From Bacillus mojavensis RO-H-1 = KCTC 3706 (GTDB lineage: Bacteria; Bacillota; Bacilli; Bacillales; Bacillaceae), in the NCBI RefSeq assembly GCF_000245335.1, contig NZ_JH600294.1:1-64000 (forward strand): DNA of 64,000 bases, read 5' to 3'. Each line of letters starts with the position of its first letter. Position 1 is the first letter of the stretch. The notes beneath the pieces are model-generated. The model saw only the letters and a list, made by a program, of their open reading frames with translations, searched no databases and was not told the DNA's origin. A program made the position numbers and the translations under genes. This document shows positions 1 through 10,625 of this stretch, one piece after another.

Positions 1-931
1 AACGTAAACCTACGAAGTCCGCAACGGAAAAATTAAGGGCTGGGTCAACATTATGTACGGCTGTGACAAGTTCTGTACGTATTGCATCGTACCGTATACA
101 CGCGGAAAAGAAAGAAGCCGCCGTCCGGAAGAGATCATTCAGGAAGTAAGAAGACTTGCAAGCGAAGGCTATAAGGAAATTACACTTTTAGGCCAAAACG
201 TAAACGCGTACGGAAAAGACTTTGAAGATATGAACTACGGCCTTGGTGATTTGATGGATGAGCTGCGCAAAATCGATATCCCGAGAATCCGTTTCACAAC
301 GAGTCATCCGCGTGACTTTGACGATCATCTCATTGAGGTGCTTGCAAAAGGCGGAAATCTGCTCGATCACATTCATCTGCCGGTCCAATCAGGAAGCTCA
401 GAAGTTTTGAAACTGATGGCACGCAAATATGACAGAGAGCGTTACATGGAGCTCGTCAAAAAAATCAAAGCGGCTATGCCAAACGCTTCTTTAACAACTG
501 ACATTATCGTCGGCTTCCCTAACGAAACGGATGAACAGTTTGAAGAAACGCTGTCATTATACCGAGAAGTGGAATTTGACAGCGCCTATACGTTCATTTA
601 CTCTCCGCGTGAAGGCACACCTGCGGCAAAAATGAAAGATAACGTTCCGATGAGAGTGAAAAAAGAACGCCTGCAGCGTCTGAACGCATTGGTTAATGAA
701 ATTTCTGCTAAAAAAATGAAGGAATATGAAGGCAAGGTTGTAGAAGTATTAGTTGAAGGCGAAAGCAAAAACAACCCTGAGGTTCTTGCCGGCTACACTG
801 AAAAAAGCAAGCTTGTGAATTTCAAAGGTCCAAAGGAAGCGATCGGCAAAATCGTTCGCGTGAAAATCCAGCAAGCGAAAACGTGGTCGCTTGACGGAGA
901 GATGGTAGGAGAAGCAATCGAGGTGAAATAA
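1..931 (+). CDS. miaB: MiaB tRNA methylthiotransferase, 5'-truncated by window edge
   Basis: This is the radical-SAM enzyme that adds the methylthio group to i6A37 of tRNAs reading UNN codons. The CxxxCxxC cluster motif (CDKFCTYC) lies just after the in-frame Met at 53, and a TRAM domain forms roughly the last 65 residues. The N-terminal methylthiotransferase domain lies outside the window. The conserved reading ([14 protein letters not shown]) is in frame from about base 14, but the frame has a TAA at 5-7, so the first dozen bases do not match the family frame; a small indel or poor sequence at the window end is likely. The stop is one base before ricA, so the two are probably co-transcribed. 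Confidence 0.9.
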
Positions 932-932
932 G

Positions 933-1364
933 ATGACGCTCTACTCTAAAAAAGACATTGTGCAGCAAGCACGAAACCTTGCAAAAATGATCTCTGAAAC
1001 GGAAGAGGTTGATTTTTTCAAACGTGCTGAAGCGCAAATTAATGAGAACGCAAAAGTGTCTGTAATCATTAATCAGATTAAAGCCCTGCAAAAACAAGCC
1101 GTTAATCTGAAGCATTACCAAAAACTTGAAGCGCTCAAACAAGTAGAAGAGAAAATTGATGCGCTGCAAGAGGAGCTTGAAGATATTCCTGTCATCCAGG
1201 AATTCAGAGACTCTCAGGTTGAGGTGAATGACCTTCTTCAGCTCGTGGCAACCACCATTTCCAACCAGGTCACAAATGAAATTATTGCGTCAACCGGAGG
1301 CGATCTTCTAAAAGGAGAAACCGGTTCGAAGATGAAACATTCAAATAACAGCTGTTCTCTTTAA
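933..1364 (+). CDS. ricA: RicA (YmcA), Ric complex subunit
   Basis: This 143-residue, Glu/Lys-rich helical protein matches B. subtilis YmcA/RicA over its whole length, including the Cys near the C terminus (ending NNSCSL). RicA forms the RicA-RicF-RicT complex, which works with RNase Y in processing polycistronic mRNAs and is needed for biofilm formation, competence and sporulation. The ATG follows the miaB stop by a single base, and the RBS lies inside the end of miaB, which suggests translational coupling. A hairpin terminator follows directly. The gene order miaB-ricA-cotE is that of B. subtilis. Confidence 0.93.
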   Translation: MTLYSKKDIVQQARNLAKMISETEEVDFFKRAEAQINENAKVSVIINQIKALQKQAVNLKHYQKLEALKQVEEKIDALQEELEDIPVIQEFRDSQVEVNDLLQLVATTISNQVTNEIIASTGGDLLKGETGSKMKHSNNSCSL

Positions 1365-1396
1365 AACACGGTGCCTTTTCAGGCCCGTGTTTTTTT
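1362..1396 (+). terminator. Rho-independent terminator after ricA
   Basis: AACACGG pairs with CCGTGTT, with an inner GCC/GGC, followed by a run of seven Ts. It closes the miaB-ricA unit. Confidence 0.85.
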
Positions 1397-1489
1397 ATGT
1401 TGAACTATGAAAAGAACTAAATAAACTATGTACTAAATATTCAATATGTTTTGCTGCCTTTAGCCAAATAAACTTTATCGCACTTATAA

Positions 1490-1590
1490 GTAAAGTTTCT
1501 AGGCACCCCTGCATACAATGGAACAGAAACTTTGTATTTTTATATTTTATTTATAAAAATGCACACTAGACGAATGCCCAGCATAAGATA
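1490..1590 (+). promoter_or_regulatory. Candidate tandem sporulation promoters of cotE (sigma-E, then sigma-K)
   Basis: CATACAAT at 1512-1519 matches the sigma-E -10 element, and CATAAGATA at 1582-1590 matches the sigma-K -10 pattern CATAnnnTA with an AC-rich -35 about 16 bases upstream (near 1563-1566). cotE of B. subtilis is known to have a sigma-E and a sigma-K promoter. The motif positions are seen; their use is inferred. Confidence 0.5.
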
Positions 1591-1620
1591 ACACGAAGAA
1601 GAACAAGGAGGCATGCCGGA

Positions 1621-2167
1621 ATGTCTGAATACAGGGAAATTATCACGAAGGCGGTAGTAGCGAAAGGCAGAAAATTCACACAGTGCACCAATACCATCTC
1701 CCCTGAGAAAAAACCGAGCAGCATTTTGGGCGGTTGGATTATCAATCACAAATATGACGCAAGAAAAAATCGGAAAAACCGTAGAAATTGAAGGGTATTA
1801 TGATATAAACGTATGGTACTCTTACGCGGACAATACAAAAACAGAGGTTGTCACAGAACGAGTGAAGTACGTGGATGTGATTAAACTCAGATACAGAGAT
1901 AACAATTACTTAGATGATGAGCATGAAGTGATTGCAAAAGTGCTTCAGCAGCCAAACTGTCTTGAAGTGACCATTTCACCGAATGGCAATAAAATTGTTG
2001 TGCAAGCGGAGAGAGAGTTTTTGGCGGAAGTGGTAGGGGAAACAAAGGTTGTTGTAGAAGTAAATCCAGATTGGGAAGAGGATGACGAAGAGGACTGGGA
2101 AGACGAACTTGATGAAGAGCTGGAGGACATCAATCCTGAATTTTTAGTTGGAGATCCTGAAGAATAA
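1621..2167 (+). pseudogene. cotE: CotE outer spore coat morphogenetic protein, frameshifted as sequenced
   Basis: CotE directs assembly of the outer spore coat. The start ATG at 1621 follows a good RBS (AAGGAGG at 1605-1611). The first about 47 codons read as CotE (from MSEYREII to HKYDA), and then the frame runs into a TGA shortly after 1762. The rest of the protein, from [14 protein letters not shown] to the acidic C-terminal tail ending FLVGDPEE, is in another frame from 1763 to 2167. One extra A near 1761-1762 (GCAAGAAA where GCAGAAA would restore the frame) explains this. Everything else is intact, so this is either a recent mutation, which would damage the spore coat, or a sequence error. 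Confidence 0.85.
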
Positions 2168-2209
2168 AAAAGAGACTAGGGGAGTCGGTACCCCAAGTCT
2201 CTTTTTTTA
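2168..2209 (+). terminator. Terminator after cotE
   Basis: AGAGACTaGGGG pairs with CCCCaAGTCTCT across a short loop, followed by seven Ts. Confidence 0.85.
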
Positions 2210-2244
2210 TATAGACATATCATTCTTTTAACACTTTCTGTTTA

Positions 2245-2253
2245 TGTTATAAT
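2245..2253 (+). promoter_or_regulatory. Candidate sigma-A promoter of mutSL (extended -10)
   Basis: TGTTATAAT is an extended -10 (TGnTATAAT) 46 bases before the mutS ATG. No TTGACA-like -35 stands at the ideal distance (TTAACA at 2228 is 14 bases away), which fits an extended -10 promoter. Confidence 0.5.
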
Positions 2254-2299
2254 GAAGGCTGGCAAATAGAAACGTTGATACATAGTGAGGGATTAAACA

Positions 2300-4876
2300 A
2301 TGGCTACTTATACGCCTATGATACAGCAATATTTAAAAATAAAGGCAGAGCACCAGGATGCCTTTTTATTTTTTCGTCTCGGTGATTTTTACGAAATGTT
2401 TTTTGAGGACGCTAAAAAAGCGTCACAAGAGCTGGAAATAACGTTAACAAGCAGAGATGGAGGCGCCGCTGAAAAAATACCGATGTGCGGTGTGCCGTAT
2501 CATTCTGCTTCGGCATACATTGAGCAGCTTATTAAAAAAGGATACAAGGTAGCCATATGCGAACAGACTGAAGATCCAAAGGCTGCAAAGGGCGTCGTCA
2601 AACGTGAAGTCGTTCAGCTGATTACGCCCGGAACTGTAATGGATGGAAAAGGCATCCATGAGTCAGAAAACAATTTTATTGCATCAGTTTCGTCATGCTC
2701 AAACGGATACGGACTGGCCCTGTCCGATTTAACAACGGGTGAAAATTTGGCTGTTTTAATTGAACGGCTGGAAGACGTCATATCAGAAATTTATTCAGTT
2801 GGCGCTCGGGAAATTGTCGTATCGGGAAGCCTTGATGAAAAAACGGTTGCTCAGCTGAAGGAGCGGTGCGGCGCTACCATTTCAATTGAAGATGGGCAAA
2901 CGGATGAGCACGTTCAGATTATTGAGCATTTACAGAACCAGGACATAACGAATACATTTCTCCGTTTATATACGTATCTGAAAAGGACTCAGAAACGGAG
3001 CTTAGATCACCTTCAGCCTGTACAAGTGTATGAGCTTGAAGAAGCCATGAAAATCGACTTATACTCCAAGCGAAATTTGGAGCTGACCGAAACGATCCGT
3101 TCAAAAAATAAAAAAGGCTCCCTGCTATGGCTGCTTGATGAAACAAAAACAGCGATGGGGGGGCGGCTGCTGAAACAGTGGATTGACCGTCCGCTTATCA
3201 GAGTGAATCAAATTGAAGAGCGCCAGGAAATGGTAGAAACATTGATGTCTCATTTCTTTGAACGGGAGGATCTGCGCGAGCGTTTAAAGGAAGTCTATGA
3301 TTTAGAACGCCTCGCAGGCCGTGTGGCATTCGGAAATGTCAATGCGCGGGATCTCATTCAGCTGAAGGAATCATTAAAGCAAGTGCCCGGCATTAAACAG
3401 CTTGTTGCTTCGCTGGCTCATAAGAAAGCGAAGGAACGTGCGGAGCGGATTGACCCGTGCGGTGATGTTCTGGCATTACTGGAAGAAGCCCTTTACGAAA
3501 ACCCTCCGTTATCAGTAAAAGAAGGAAACCTGATCAAAGACGGGTACAATCAAAAGCTCGATGAATACCGCGATGCAAGCAGAAACGGGAAAGACTGGAT
3601 TGCCCGCCTTGAACAGCAAGAACGTGAATATACAGGCATTCGGTCATTAAAGGTCGGCTTCAATAAAGTATTTGGTTATTATATTGAAGTGACAAAGGCG
3701 AATTTGCACCTTCTTGAAGAAGGGCGTTATGAGCGGAAGCAGACGCTAACGAATGCAGAACGCTACATTACACCTGAATTAAAAGAAAAAGAAGCGCTCA
3801 TTTTGGAAGCGGAAAATAACATCTGCGAGCTGGAATACGAGCTGTTCACCGAGCTGCGTGAGAAAGTGAAATTGTATATTCCACGTTTGCAGCAGCTCGC
3901 CAAACAGATGAGTGAGCTCGATGCGCTGCAATGCTTTGCGACAATCAGTGAAAATCGTCATTACACAAAACCAGAGTTTTCTAAAGATGAAGTTGAGGTC
4001 ATAGAGGGCAGACACCCGGTTGTTGAAAAAGTAATGGACAGCCAGGAATATGTGCCTAACAACTGTGTGATGGGCGGCAACAGACAGATGCTGCTCATTA
4101 CCGGTCCGAACATGTCGGGGAAAAGCACATACATGAGACAAATCGCGCTCATCTCTATTATGGCGCAAATTGGCTGCTTTGTGCCCGCGAAAAAAGCTAT
4201 GCTTCCGATTTTTGATCAAATTTTCACCCGAATCGGCGCGGCGGATGATTTGATTTCCGGACAAAGTACATTTATGGTGGAAATGCTTGAAGCCAAAAAT
4301 GCGATTGTAAATGCAACAAAAAACAGCCTCATTCTGTTTGATGAAATCGGGCGGGGAACGTCCACATATGACGGCATGGCCCTTGCGCAAGCGATTATTG
4401 AATATGTTCATGACCATATCGGTGCCAAGACGCTGTTTAGTACGCACTATCATGAGCTGACAGTTCTTGAAGAAAAGCTTCCGCAGCTGAAAAACGTCCA
4501 TGTTCGTGCTGAGGAATATAATGGAACGGTTGTCTTTCTTCATCAAATTAAAGAAGGGGCAGCTGACAAAAGCTACGGTATCCATGTCGCCCAGCTGGCT
4601 GAGCTGCCGGCAGATCTGATTTCACGCGCTCAAGACATTCTAAAAGAACTTGAGCATTCAGGGAATAAACCAGAAGTGCCAGTGCAGAAACATGAGGTGA
4701 AAGAAGAGCCGGCACAGCTGTCCTTCTTTGGCGAATCGGATAAACCGGCTGCATCACCAAAGCTTTCTAAAAAAGAAAAGCAAGTACTTGATGTCTTTAA
4801 ATCTCTGAATATACTTGATATGACACCGCTGGAAGCGATGAATGAAATGTACAAGCTGCAAAAGAAATTACATTAA
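2300..4876 (+). CDS. mutS: DNA mismatch repair protein MutS
   Basis: MutS scans DNA, binds mismatches and recruits MutL. The N-terminal mismatch-binding Phe-x-Glu motif is visible (GDFYEMF, residues about 29-35). The ATPase domain has Walker [10 protein letters not shown] and Walker [14 protein letters not shown]. Near the C terminus AQLSFFG resembles the beta-clamp-binding motif used by Bacillus MutS. The 858-residue length is normal for the family. It is followed 15 bases later by mutL, forming the mutSL operon. Confidence 0.97.
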   Translation: MATYTPMIQQYLKIKAEHQDAFLFFRLGDFYEMFFEDAKKASQELEITLTSRDGGAAEKIPMCGVPYHSASAYIEQLIKKGYKVAICEQTEDPKAAKGVVKREVVQLITPGTVMDGKGIHESENNFIASVSSCSNGYGLALSDLTTGENLAVLIERLEDVISEIYSVGAREIVVSGSLDEKTVAQLKERCGATISIEDGQTDEHVQIIEHLQNQDITNTFLRLYTYLKRTQKRSLDHLQPVQVYELEEAMKIDLYSKRNLELTETIRSKNKKGSLLWLLDETKTAMGGRLLKQWIDRPLIRVNQIEERQEMVETLMSHFFEREDLRERLKEVYDLERLAGRVAFGNVNARDLIQLKESLKQVPGIKQLVASLAHKKAKERAERIDPCGDVLALLEEALYENPPLSVKEGNLIKDGYNQKLDEYRDASRNGKDWIARLEQQEREYTGIRSLKVGFNKVFGYYIEVTKANLHLLEEGRYERKQTLTNAERYITPELKEKEALILEAENNICELEYELFTELREKVKLYIPRLQQLAKQMSELDALQCFATISENRHYTKPEFSKDEVEVIEGRHPVVEKVMDSQEYVPNNCVMGGNRQMLLITGPNMSGKSTYMRQIALISIMAQIGCFVPAKKAMLPIFDQIFTRIGAADDLISGQSTFMVEMLEAKNAIVNATKNSLILFDEIGRGTSTYDGMALAQAIIEYVHDHIGAKTLFSTHYHELTVLEEKLPQLKNVHVRAEEYNGTVVFLHQIKEGAADKSYGIHVAQLAELPADLISRAQDILKELEHSGNKPEVPVQKHEVKEEPAQLSFFGESDKPAASPKLSKKEKQVLDVFKSLNILDMTPLEAMNEMYKLQKKLH

Positions 4877-6775
<1,899 letters not shown>

Positions 6776-6803
6776 TAAATGTTCAATGCCTTTACGTTAG
6801 GAT

Positions 6804-6832
6804 AAAAGCCCGCGATTTAAGCGGGCTTTTTT
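6804..6832 (+). terminator. Terminator after mutL
   Basis: AAAAGCCCGC pairs with GCGGGCTTTT, followed by further Ts. Confidence 0.85.
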
Positions 6833-6838
6833 AAAAAC

Positions 6839-7050
6839 TTATCATCATTTTCAGGTCAAAACAAAGAGCAATTCTCCTTTTTAGTGTATCTTGGCTGTGC
6901 ATTGTTCAGTACATTTACTGCAGATGAGGATGTCGTCGTAATACTGCAAGGTATTTCAACGGCTCTCGGTATGCTGATACGTTTTACCCTTATAGAGGAA
7001 GGCGGTATGTCATGGAGATCGTTTTTTGGATTGTCATTCTGTTTTTGTTA
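6839..7050 (+). pseudogene. Possible remnant of a small membrane protein
   Basis: One frame stays open from the mutL terminator to a TAA at 7048-7050 and reads as a hydrophobic stretch (around FLVYLGCALFSTFT and ISTALGMLIRF). It has no credible start or RBS and overlaps the start of the next gene in another frame. It may be the tail of a lost gene or chance. I do not recognise it. Confidence 0.2.
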
Positions 7051-7749
7051 ACCTATGAGCCGATTTTTGGGTTTTATCATTTTCAGAAGTTTAAACAGAA
7101 TATGAAAAGAAGCGAAAGTGCAAAGATAAAATATTACAAAGATGTAATGGTCGGCTTATGGGTTCCAGCTTTGTTTATACTCACTTTAGCTGTATGCACC
7201 GATTTGTCTCTCAAACAAATGGGGATAACGATACCGGCCATTCATACCGGAACGCTCGGTTCATTTGCATCTTATATTTTTCTAGGGCTGGGTTTTCTCT
7301 ATTTTGGGCTTGTTCTGTATTGTATGATCGGCTATTGGTGCAGCCAAAAGGTAAAACATGACTTGTCCAAGAAAAAAGCTGAAGAAATGAAGAAATCTGA
7401 TATTGGTGACATATTGCCGATAACCTTGAAGGAAAAAAGAATATGGAACTATGTTTCTTTAACTGCGGGGATAACGGAGGAGTTGATTTACAGAGGATTT
7501 TTGCTGTTTGCTCTGGCAGCCTTATTTCCTTCACTTTCAATTTGGATTGTGGTCCTTGCTGCCTCTCTGATATTTGGATTAGCCCACACGTATCAAGGGT
7601 TTTGGCAGGGGGTTGTGAGGACGTCATGTTTTGGGTTTTTGTTTTGCTCACTTTCTATCATTCTAGGTTCCATCATTCCTCTTATTGTTTTACACTTTCT
7701 CGTTGACTATATAGGAAAGTTAGGCGATGAAAATGTCTTTAAAGCATAG
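7012..7749 (+). CDS. CPBP-family intramembrane metalloprotease
   Basis: This 245-residue protein has about seven membrane segments and the CPBP (CAAX protease/bacteriocin-processing) motifs in order: EELIYRG near residue 157, FGLAHTYQGF near residue 190 and HFLVDY near residue 228, giving the Glu-Glu, His and His/Asp metal-site residues. Members cleave prenylated or membrane substrates, and some give immunity to bacteriocins. The RBS (GAGGAAGGCGG) is a few bases upstream of ATG 7012. It is not part of the usual mutL-ymcC segment of strain 168, so it looks like a strain-specific insertion. The substrate is unknown. Confidence 0.8.
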   Translation: MEIVFWIVILFLLTYEPIFGFYHFQKFKQNMKRSESAKIKYYKDVMVGLWVPALFILTLAVCTDLSLKQMGITIPAIHTGTLGSFASYIFLGLGFLYFGLVLYCMIGYWCSQKVKHDLSKKKAEEMKKSDIGDILPITLKEKRIWNYVSLTAGITEELIYRGFLLFALAALFPSLSIWIVVLAASLIFGLAHTYQGFWQGVVRTSCFGFLFCSLSIILGSIIPLIVLHFLVDYIGKLGDENVFKA

Positions 7750-7782
7750 AACCGCTTGAATCAATCACAAGCGGTTTTTTAT
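7748..7782 (+). terminator. Terminator after the CPBP protease
   Basis: AACCGCTTG pairs with CAAGCGGTT, followed by a T run. It faces the next, convergent gene. Confidence 0.8.
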
Positions 7783-7786
7783 CAGG

Positions 7787-8233
7787 TTATGATTTAGGCT
7801 GATGATCAAATGCTAGTTCAATCAACGCTATAAATGCTGATATGACAAAGAGTAATGCGTCCGGAATATAAATAGAATCCATAAAGTAATCTACTAAACA
7901 AATCGTTATAAAATTAGCGATGAAATAAAGGACAAATGCGAAAAGTGCTGTTTTTCTCATAGAAAGCGAATGGATCATGATGAGAGAAACGACTTTTGTT
8001 AGAGGATCTATGACCAGTCCGGCAGCAAAGCATCCCAATATAAAAAACAATAAGGCCTGATTGGAATCGTATGTGATGCCGAGGATGGTAAATAGCCCTT
8101 TTATGCCGAAGAAATAACCGCCGAAAATCACAGCGGCTGCAATTGTGATAAGGAGTCCAATGGATACAATCACTGTTATTTTTGAGCTTGGTTTTAAGTC
8201 TTTAAATGGCGTGTCATGTTCTTTCTGGCTCAC
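7787..8233 (-). CDS. YrvL-like small integral membrane protein
   Basis: This 148-residue protein has four clear hydrophobic segments (about residues 20-45, 58-80, 92-112 and 118-140) and short polar ends. The arrangement with FFGIKGLFTILGI and ALLFFILGCF resembles the YrvL family of small Bacillus membrane proteins; YrvL itself affects the sigma-YvrI system. The RBS (AAAGGAGTG) precedes the ATG at 8233. The family assignment is from memory of the pattern, so the function is uncertain. Confidence 0.5.
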   Translation of the reverse strand: MSQKEHDTPFKDLKPSSKITVIVSIGLLITIAAAVIFGGYFFGIKGLFTILGITYDSNQALLFFILGCFAAGLVIDPLTKVVSLIMIHSLSMRKTALFAFVLYFIANFITICLVDYFMDSIYIPDALLFVISAFIALIELAFDHQPKS

Positions 8234-8438
8234 GTATTACACTCCTTTATGTTAATGATTCACAATACAGCGGAACTCATCCGAATATACCGATATTAAT
8301 AACAATAGAATATGTATTCCTAGGCAAGTGCCTAATGAAAAAGCGAAAATCCGACAGGTATACTGAGAAAGCAGAGGTTTTTTCATATAAGCTCCTTATC
8401 TAGATGACTTGCATAAAGTGTAACATATATTTACAAAA
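8234..8438. other. Intergenic stretch, no gene seen
   Basis: The stretch between the YrvL-like gene and ymcC shows only a short palindrome near 8319-8333 (CCTAGGCAAGTGCCTA). No supported coding frame with an RBS was found. Confidence 0.4.
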
Positions 8439-8439
8439 G

Positions 8440-8480
8440 TGAAAAAATCCTTTTTCTATTGAAAAAGGATTTTTTGCGAG
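8440..8480 (-). terminator. Terminator of ymcC
   Basis: AAAAAATCCTTTTTC pairs with GAAAAAGGATTTTTT. The symmetry allows function on either strand. Confidence 0.75.
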
Positions 8481-8487
8481 ACTAATT

Positions 8488-9045
8488 TTAACTTCTGAGA
8501 TTTTTCGAAGCTTTCGCTTTTTTCGGCCAGATAAAATAACTGGCGGTGATCAGGCAATCAATGCCGAGAATCACTGTCCATAGCTTTAAAATACTGCTCA
8601 GCGCTTCGGTTCGAGCAGCATCATCAATAAAATAAATCATTCCGGCGAGCAGCCCGGCACCAATAAGATAAGCGAGCACATGTCTGATCAAGCTTTTCGC
8701 ATAATGTTTCGCATGATCCATTCCATAGCGCACAAGCGGTTTTGAGCCTTGCTTTGTTACATAATAACGGAATTTTTCATCCGCCCATTGGATCATTTGC
8801 TTGCCGAAAGCGATCGATACGCCAATGTACACAGCCGCAATCGCGTGTGCAGTAGTCGCAACGGCTCCGCGGTATAAGTCCGCGGACGTCATTATTAACA
8901 AAATCAGGTCAATGACAGGGGTTAAGGCAAAAAGAAGCAGCCCTAATTTATCTTGTTTGAATAGATAGCGTACGACAAGGCCTAACACAATTACAACCCA
9001 AAAAGCTATTTCACAGAAGACAATCATCCAAGCGACACTGTTCAA
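8488..9045 (-). CDS. ymcC: YmcC conserved membrane protein
   Basis: This 185-residue protein corresponds to B. subtilis YmcC by position and length. It has about five hydrophobic segments and a basic C-terminal tail (KKAKASKNLRS). No catalytic motif is visible and its function is unknown. It is transcribed divergently from pksA across a 119-base gap that carries an inverted pair of TetR-type operator-like sites, so it is a likely target of PksA. Confidence 0.8.
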   Translation of the reverse strand: MNSVAWMIVFCEIAFWVVIVLGLVVRYLFKQDKLGLLLFALTPVIDLILLIMTSADLYRGAVATTAHAIAAVYIGVSIAFGKQMIQWADEKFRYYVTKQGSKPLVRYGMDHAKHYAKSLIRHVLAYLIGAGLLAGMIYFIDDAARTEALSSILKLWTVILGIDCLITASYFIWPKKAKASKNLRS

Positions 9046-9062
9046 TCTGTTCCCCTCTTTCC

Positions 9063-9126
9063 AATACAGTTGTATTATTTAATATGATTTTACCATCTGC
9101 GTTTTTATAAAACAACTGTATTATAA
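9063..9126. promoter_or_regulatory. Paired operator-like sites between ymcC and pksA
   Basis: AATACAGTTGTATT at 9063-9076 is a near-perfect palindrome, and AACAACTGTATTATAA at 9111-9126 carries the same core (ATACAGTTGT) in inverted orientation. They lie in the divergent region before ymcC and pksA, as expected for a TetR-family autoregulator. The binding is inferred. Confidence 0.5.
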
Positions 9127-9164
9127 AAATTGCTCTCCGATTTTTTTCTTGGTAAAATAAAGAC

Positions 9165-9770
9165 ATGCCAAAACAAATTGACCATGAAAAAAGAAGAAAA
9201 CACATTGCAGAAGCGACATGGCGGGTGATTTTAGAACGAGGGATGGAGGGGGCCTCAGTCAGAAACATTGCCAAGGAAGCAGGACTGTCGTTAGGTGCGC
9301 TTCGCCATTATTTTTCGACTCAGGATGAATTGCTTGTTTTTGCAATGAAACTTGTGAAAGAAAAGGTGACAGCTCGCATTAATGAAATTGCTGCCCATGA
9401 TTTGCCGCCTAAAGAAAAAGTGTTACACATACTGCTTGAAATTGTCCCGACAAATGCTGAAACGATTAGAGAGATGGAGGTATGGTTTGCTTTTACTGTT
9501 TATGCGAGACATAAAGATAATATGTTTGACGCGGGACATGACGAGATTTACAAAGCAATTCGAAATCTGATTGACTACTTGGACCAGATTCATTTACTGC
9601 AAAAACATGCTGATAAAGAAATAGAAGGAGAGAGGCTGTACGCCTTAATCGATGGCTTGGCTTTACATGCGATGTTTGACCCTCGCCGTGTGAATAAAGA
9701 ACGGATCAAACGTGTTATTATGCAGCATTTACAATCTATATGCGTTGATGAATCAGCCAAGAGTGAATAG
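9165..9770 (+). CDS. pksA: PksA, TetR-family regulator
   Basis: This is a 201-residue TetR-family repressor with a helix-turn-helix at about residues 25-50 (VRNIAKEAGLSLGALRHYFS) and a helical ligand-binding C-terminal domain. Sequence and position match PksA, the first gene of the pks region of B. subtilis. Here no polyketide genes follow; a terminator comes within 15 bases of the stop and then ymzB-aprX. It therefore probably controls itself and ymcC through the sites upstream. The ATG has only a weak Shine-Dalgarno sequence. Confidence 0.9.
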   Translation: MPKQIDHEKRRKHIAEATWRVILERGMEGASVRNIAKEAGLSLGALRHYFSTQDELLVFAMKLVKEKVTARINEIAAHDLPPKEKVLHILLEIVPTNAETIREMEVWFAFTVYARHKDNMFDAGHDEIYKAIRNLIDYLDQIHLLQKHADKEIEGERLYALIDGLALHAMFDPRRVNKERIKRVIMQHLQSICVDESAKSE

Positions 9771-9777
9771 GTCACTG

Positions 9778-9826
9778 CAAAAAGTTATTCTGAATGGACA
9801 AGTCTCCAAAAAGAATAACTTTTTTA
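9778..9826 (+). terminator. Terminator after pksA
   Basis: AAAAAGTTATTCT pairs with AGAATAACTTTTT across a loop of about 18 bases; the T run follows. Confidence 0.8.
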
Positions 9827-10056
9827 TGAGAATCAAGCGTAACTGCAAGAATGAATTGAAGAATGGAACGGCCGCATACCGTTTGGTAAAGTGGGAATGG
9901 AAGAGAGAATGAAAGAACTTCATATTGATAGGTATGGTGAAAATGGTTACTTATGCGGTACATACATCTTTTTATACTAATAACAGAATTACAATATACT
10001 TTTACCTTTAAACATAACGAAAATATCGGCTTACGGGTAAGGAAATGATTCCATGC
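9827..10056. other. Scar where the pks (bacillaene) cluster is absent
   Basis: Between the pksA terminator and the ymzB terminator there are about 230 bases with no supported coding frame. In B. subtilis 168 the roughly 75-80 kb bacillaene synthase cluster lies between pksA and ymzB. No ketosynthase, ACP or other pks fragment was recognised. Confidence 0.6.
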
Positions 10057-10057
10057 A

Positions 10058-10096
10058 AACAAGCGCCTTTGGGGCAATTTCAAAGGCGCTGTATTC
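10058..10096 (-). terminator. Terminator of ymzB
   Basis: AGCGCCTTTG pairs with CAAAGGCGCT across a short loop; on the minus strand it is followed by a short T-rich stretch. Confidence 0.7.
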
Positions 10097-10117
10097 TTTC
10101 GACAGGTGAAAGTTTCT

Positions 10118-10477
10118 TCATTTGTTTTGTACATCAATAGTATATACCGCACGATCAGTCAGTACCTTCAATCCGCCATTTTCTTGGTGAATGTGAATAT
10201 CTCCTAATAAAGGAATTTCATAAGCGTTCTGCGGAAGCGGTACGTCTCCAGCTTCAGTAAAGGTTGTTCCTTCGCCTTCCAGGACGAGTTCGTCATTTGC
10301 AACGTAGTCGTCAGGGTGGTTTGTGCTGCGTATGCCCACTTTTTGAAGGTGAAGAACAATCTGATCCAAATCTGAAATCTCGTCTTGGTTATTGGTCAGC
10401 TCGCCTTTTCTAATATCAAGCGTCTGGCCGATCCGCTCTCTCAACCATTCGGAAAGCTCAGTGTTGTTGAGTGTCAT
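10118..10477 (-). CDS. ymzB: YmzB, conserved hypothetical protein
   Basis: This soluble acidic protein of 119 residues matches B. subtilis YmzB in position and length. No known catalytic motif, signal peptide or membrane segment is visible. The start ATG follows a GGAGGAATGA-type RBS. It lies downstream of aprX on the same strand but is separated from it by about 150 bases and a terminator, so it is probably transcribed alone. Confidence 0.8.
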   Translation of the reverse strand: MTLNNTELSEWLRERIGQTLDIRKGELTNNQDEISDLDQIVLHLQKVGIRSTNHPDDYVANDELVLEGEGTTFTEAGDVPLPQNAYEIPLLGDIHIHQENGGLKVLTDRAVYTIDVQNK

Positions 10478-10563
10478 CAGTCATTCCTCCTTTTGATCTA
10501 TACTGTACTATTCCCAATTGTTTTATGTTTTACACTCTGCTGGATATAGCGGCTTATGTACGC

Positions 10564-10608
10564 TAAAAAAACACTGCTGACCCTTTTTATAAAGAACCAG
10601 CAGTGTCC
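10564..10608 (-). terminator. Terminator of aprX
   Basis: Read on the minus strand, ACACTGCTG pairs with CAGCAGTGT and is followed by seven Ts. Confidence 0.8.
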
Positions 10609-10625
10609 ACGAAGATCATGAAATC

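Noticed and set aside
1945..2133. Ser-rich open frame (about 60 residues) on the minus strand inside cotE
   Set aside because: It is the antisense shadow of the Glu/Asp-rich CotE tail, with no RBS or conserved content.
3779..4585. 268-codon open frame on the minus strand within mutS
   Set aside because: It lies wholly antisense to a highly conserved gene, has no RBS and matches no protein pattern.
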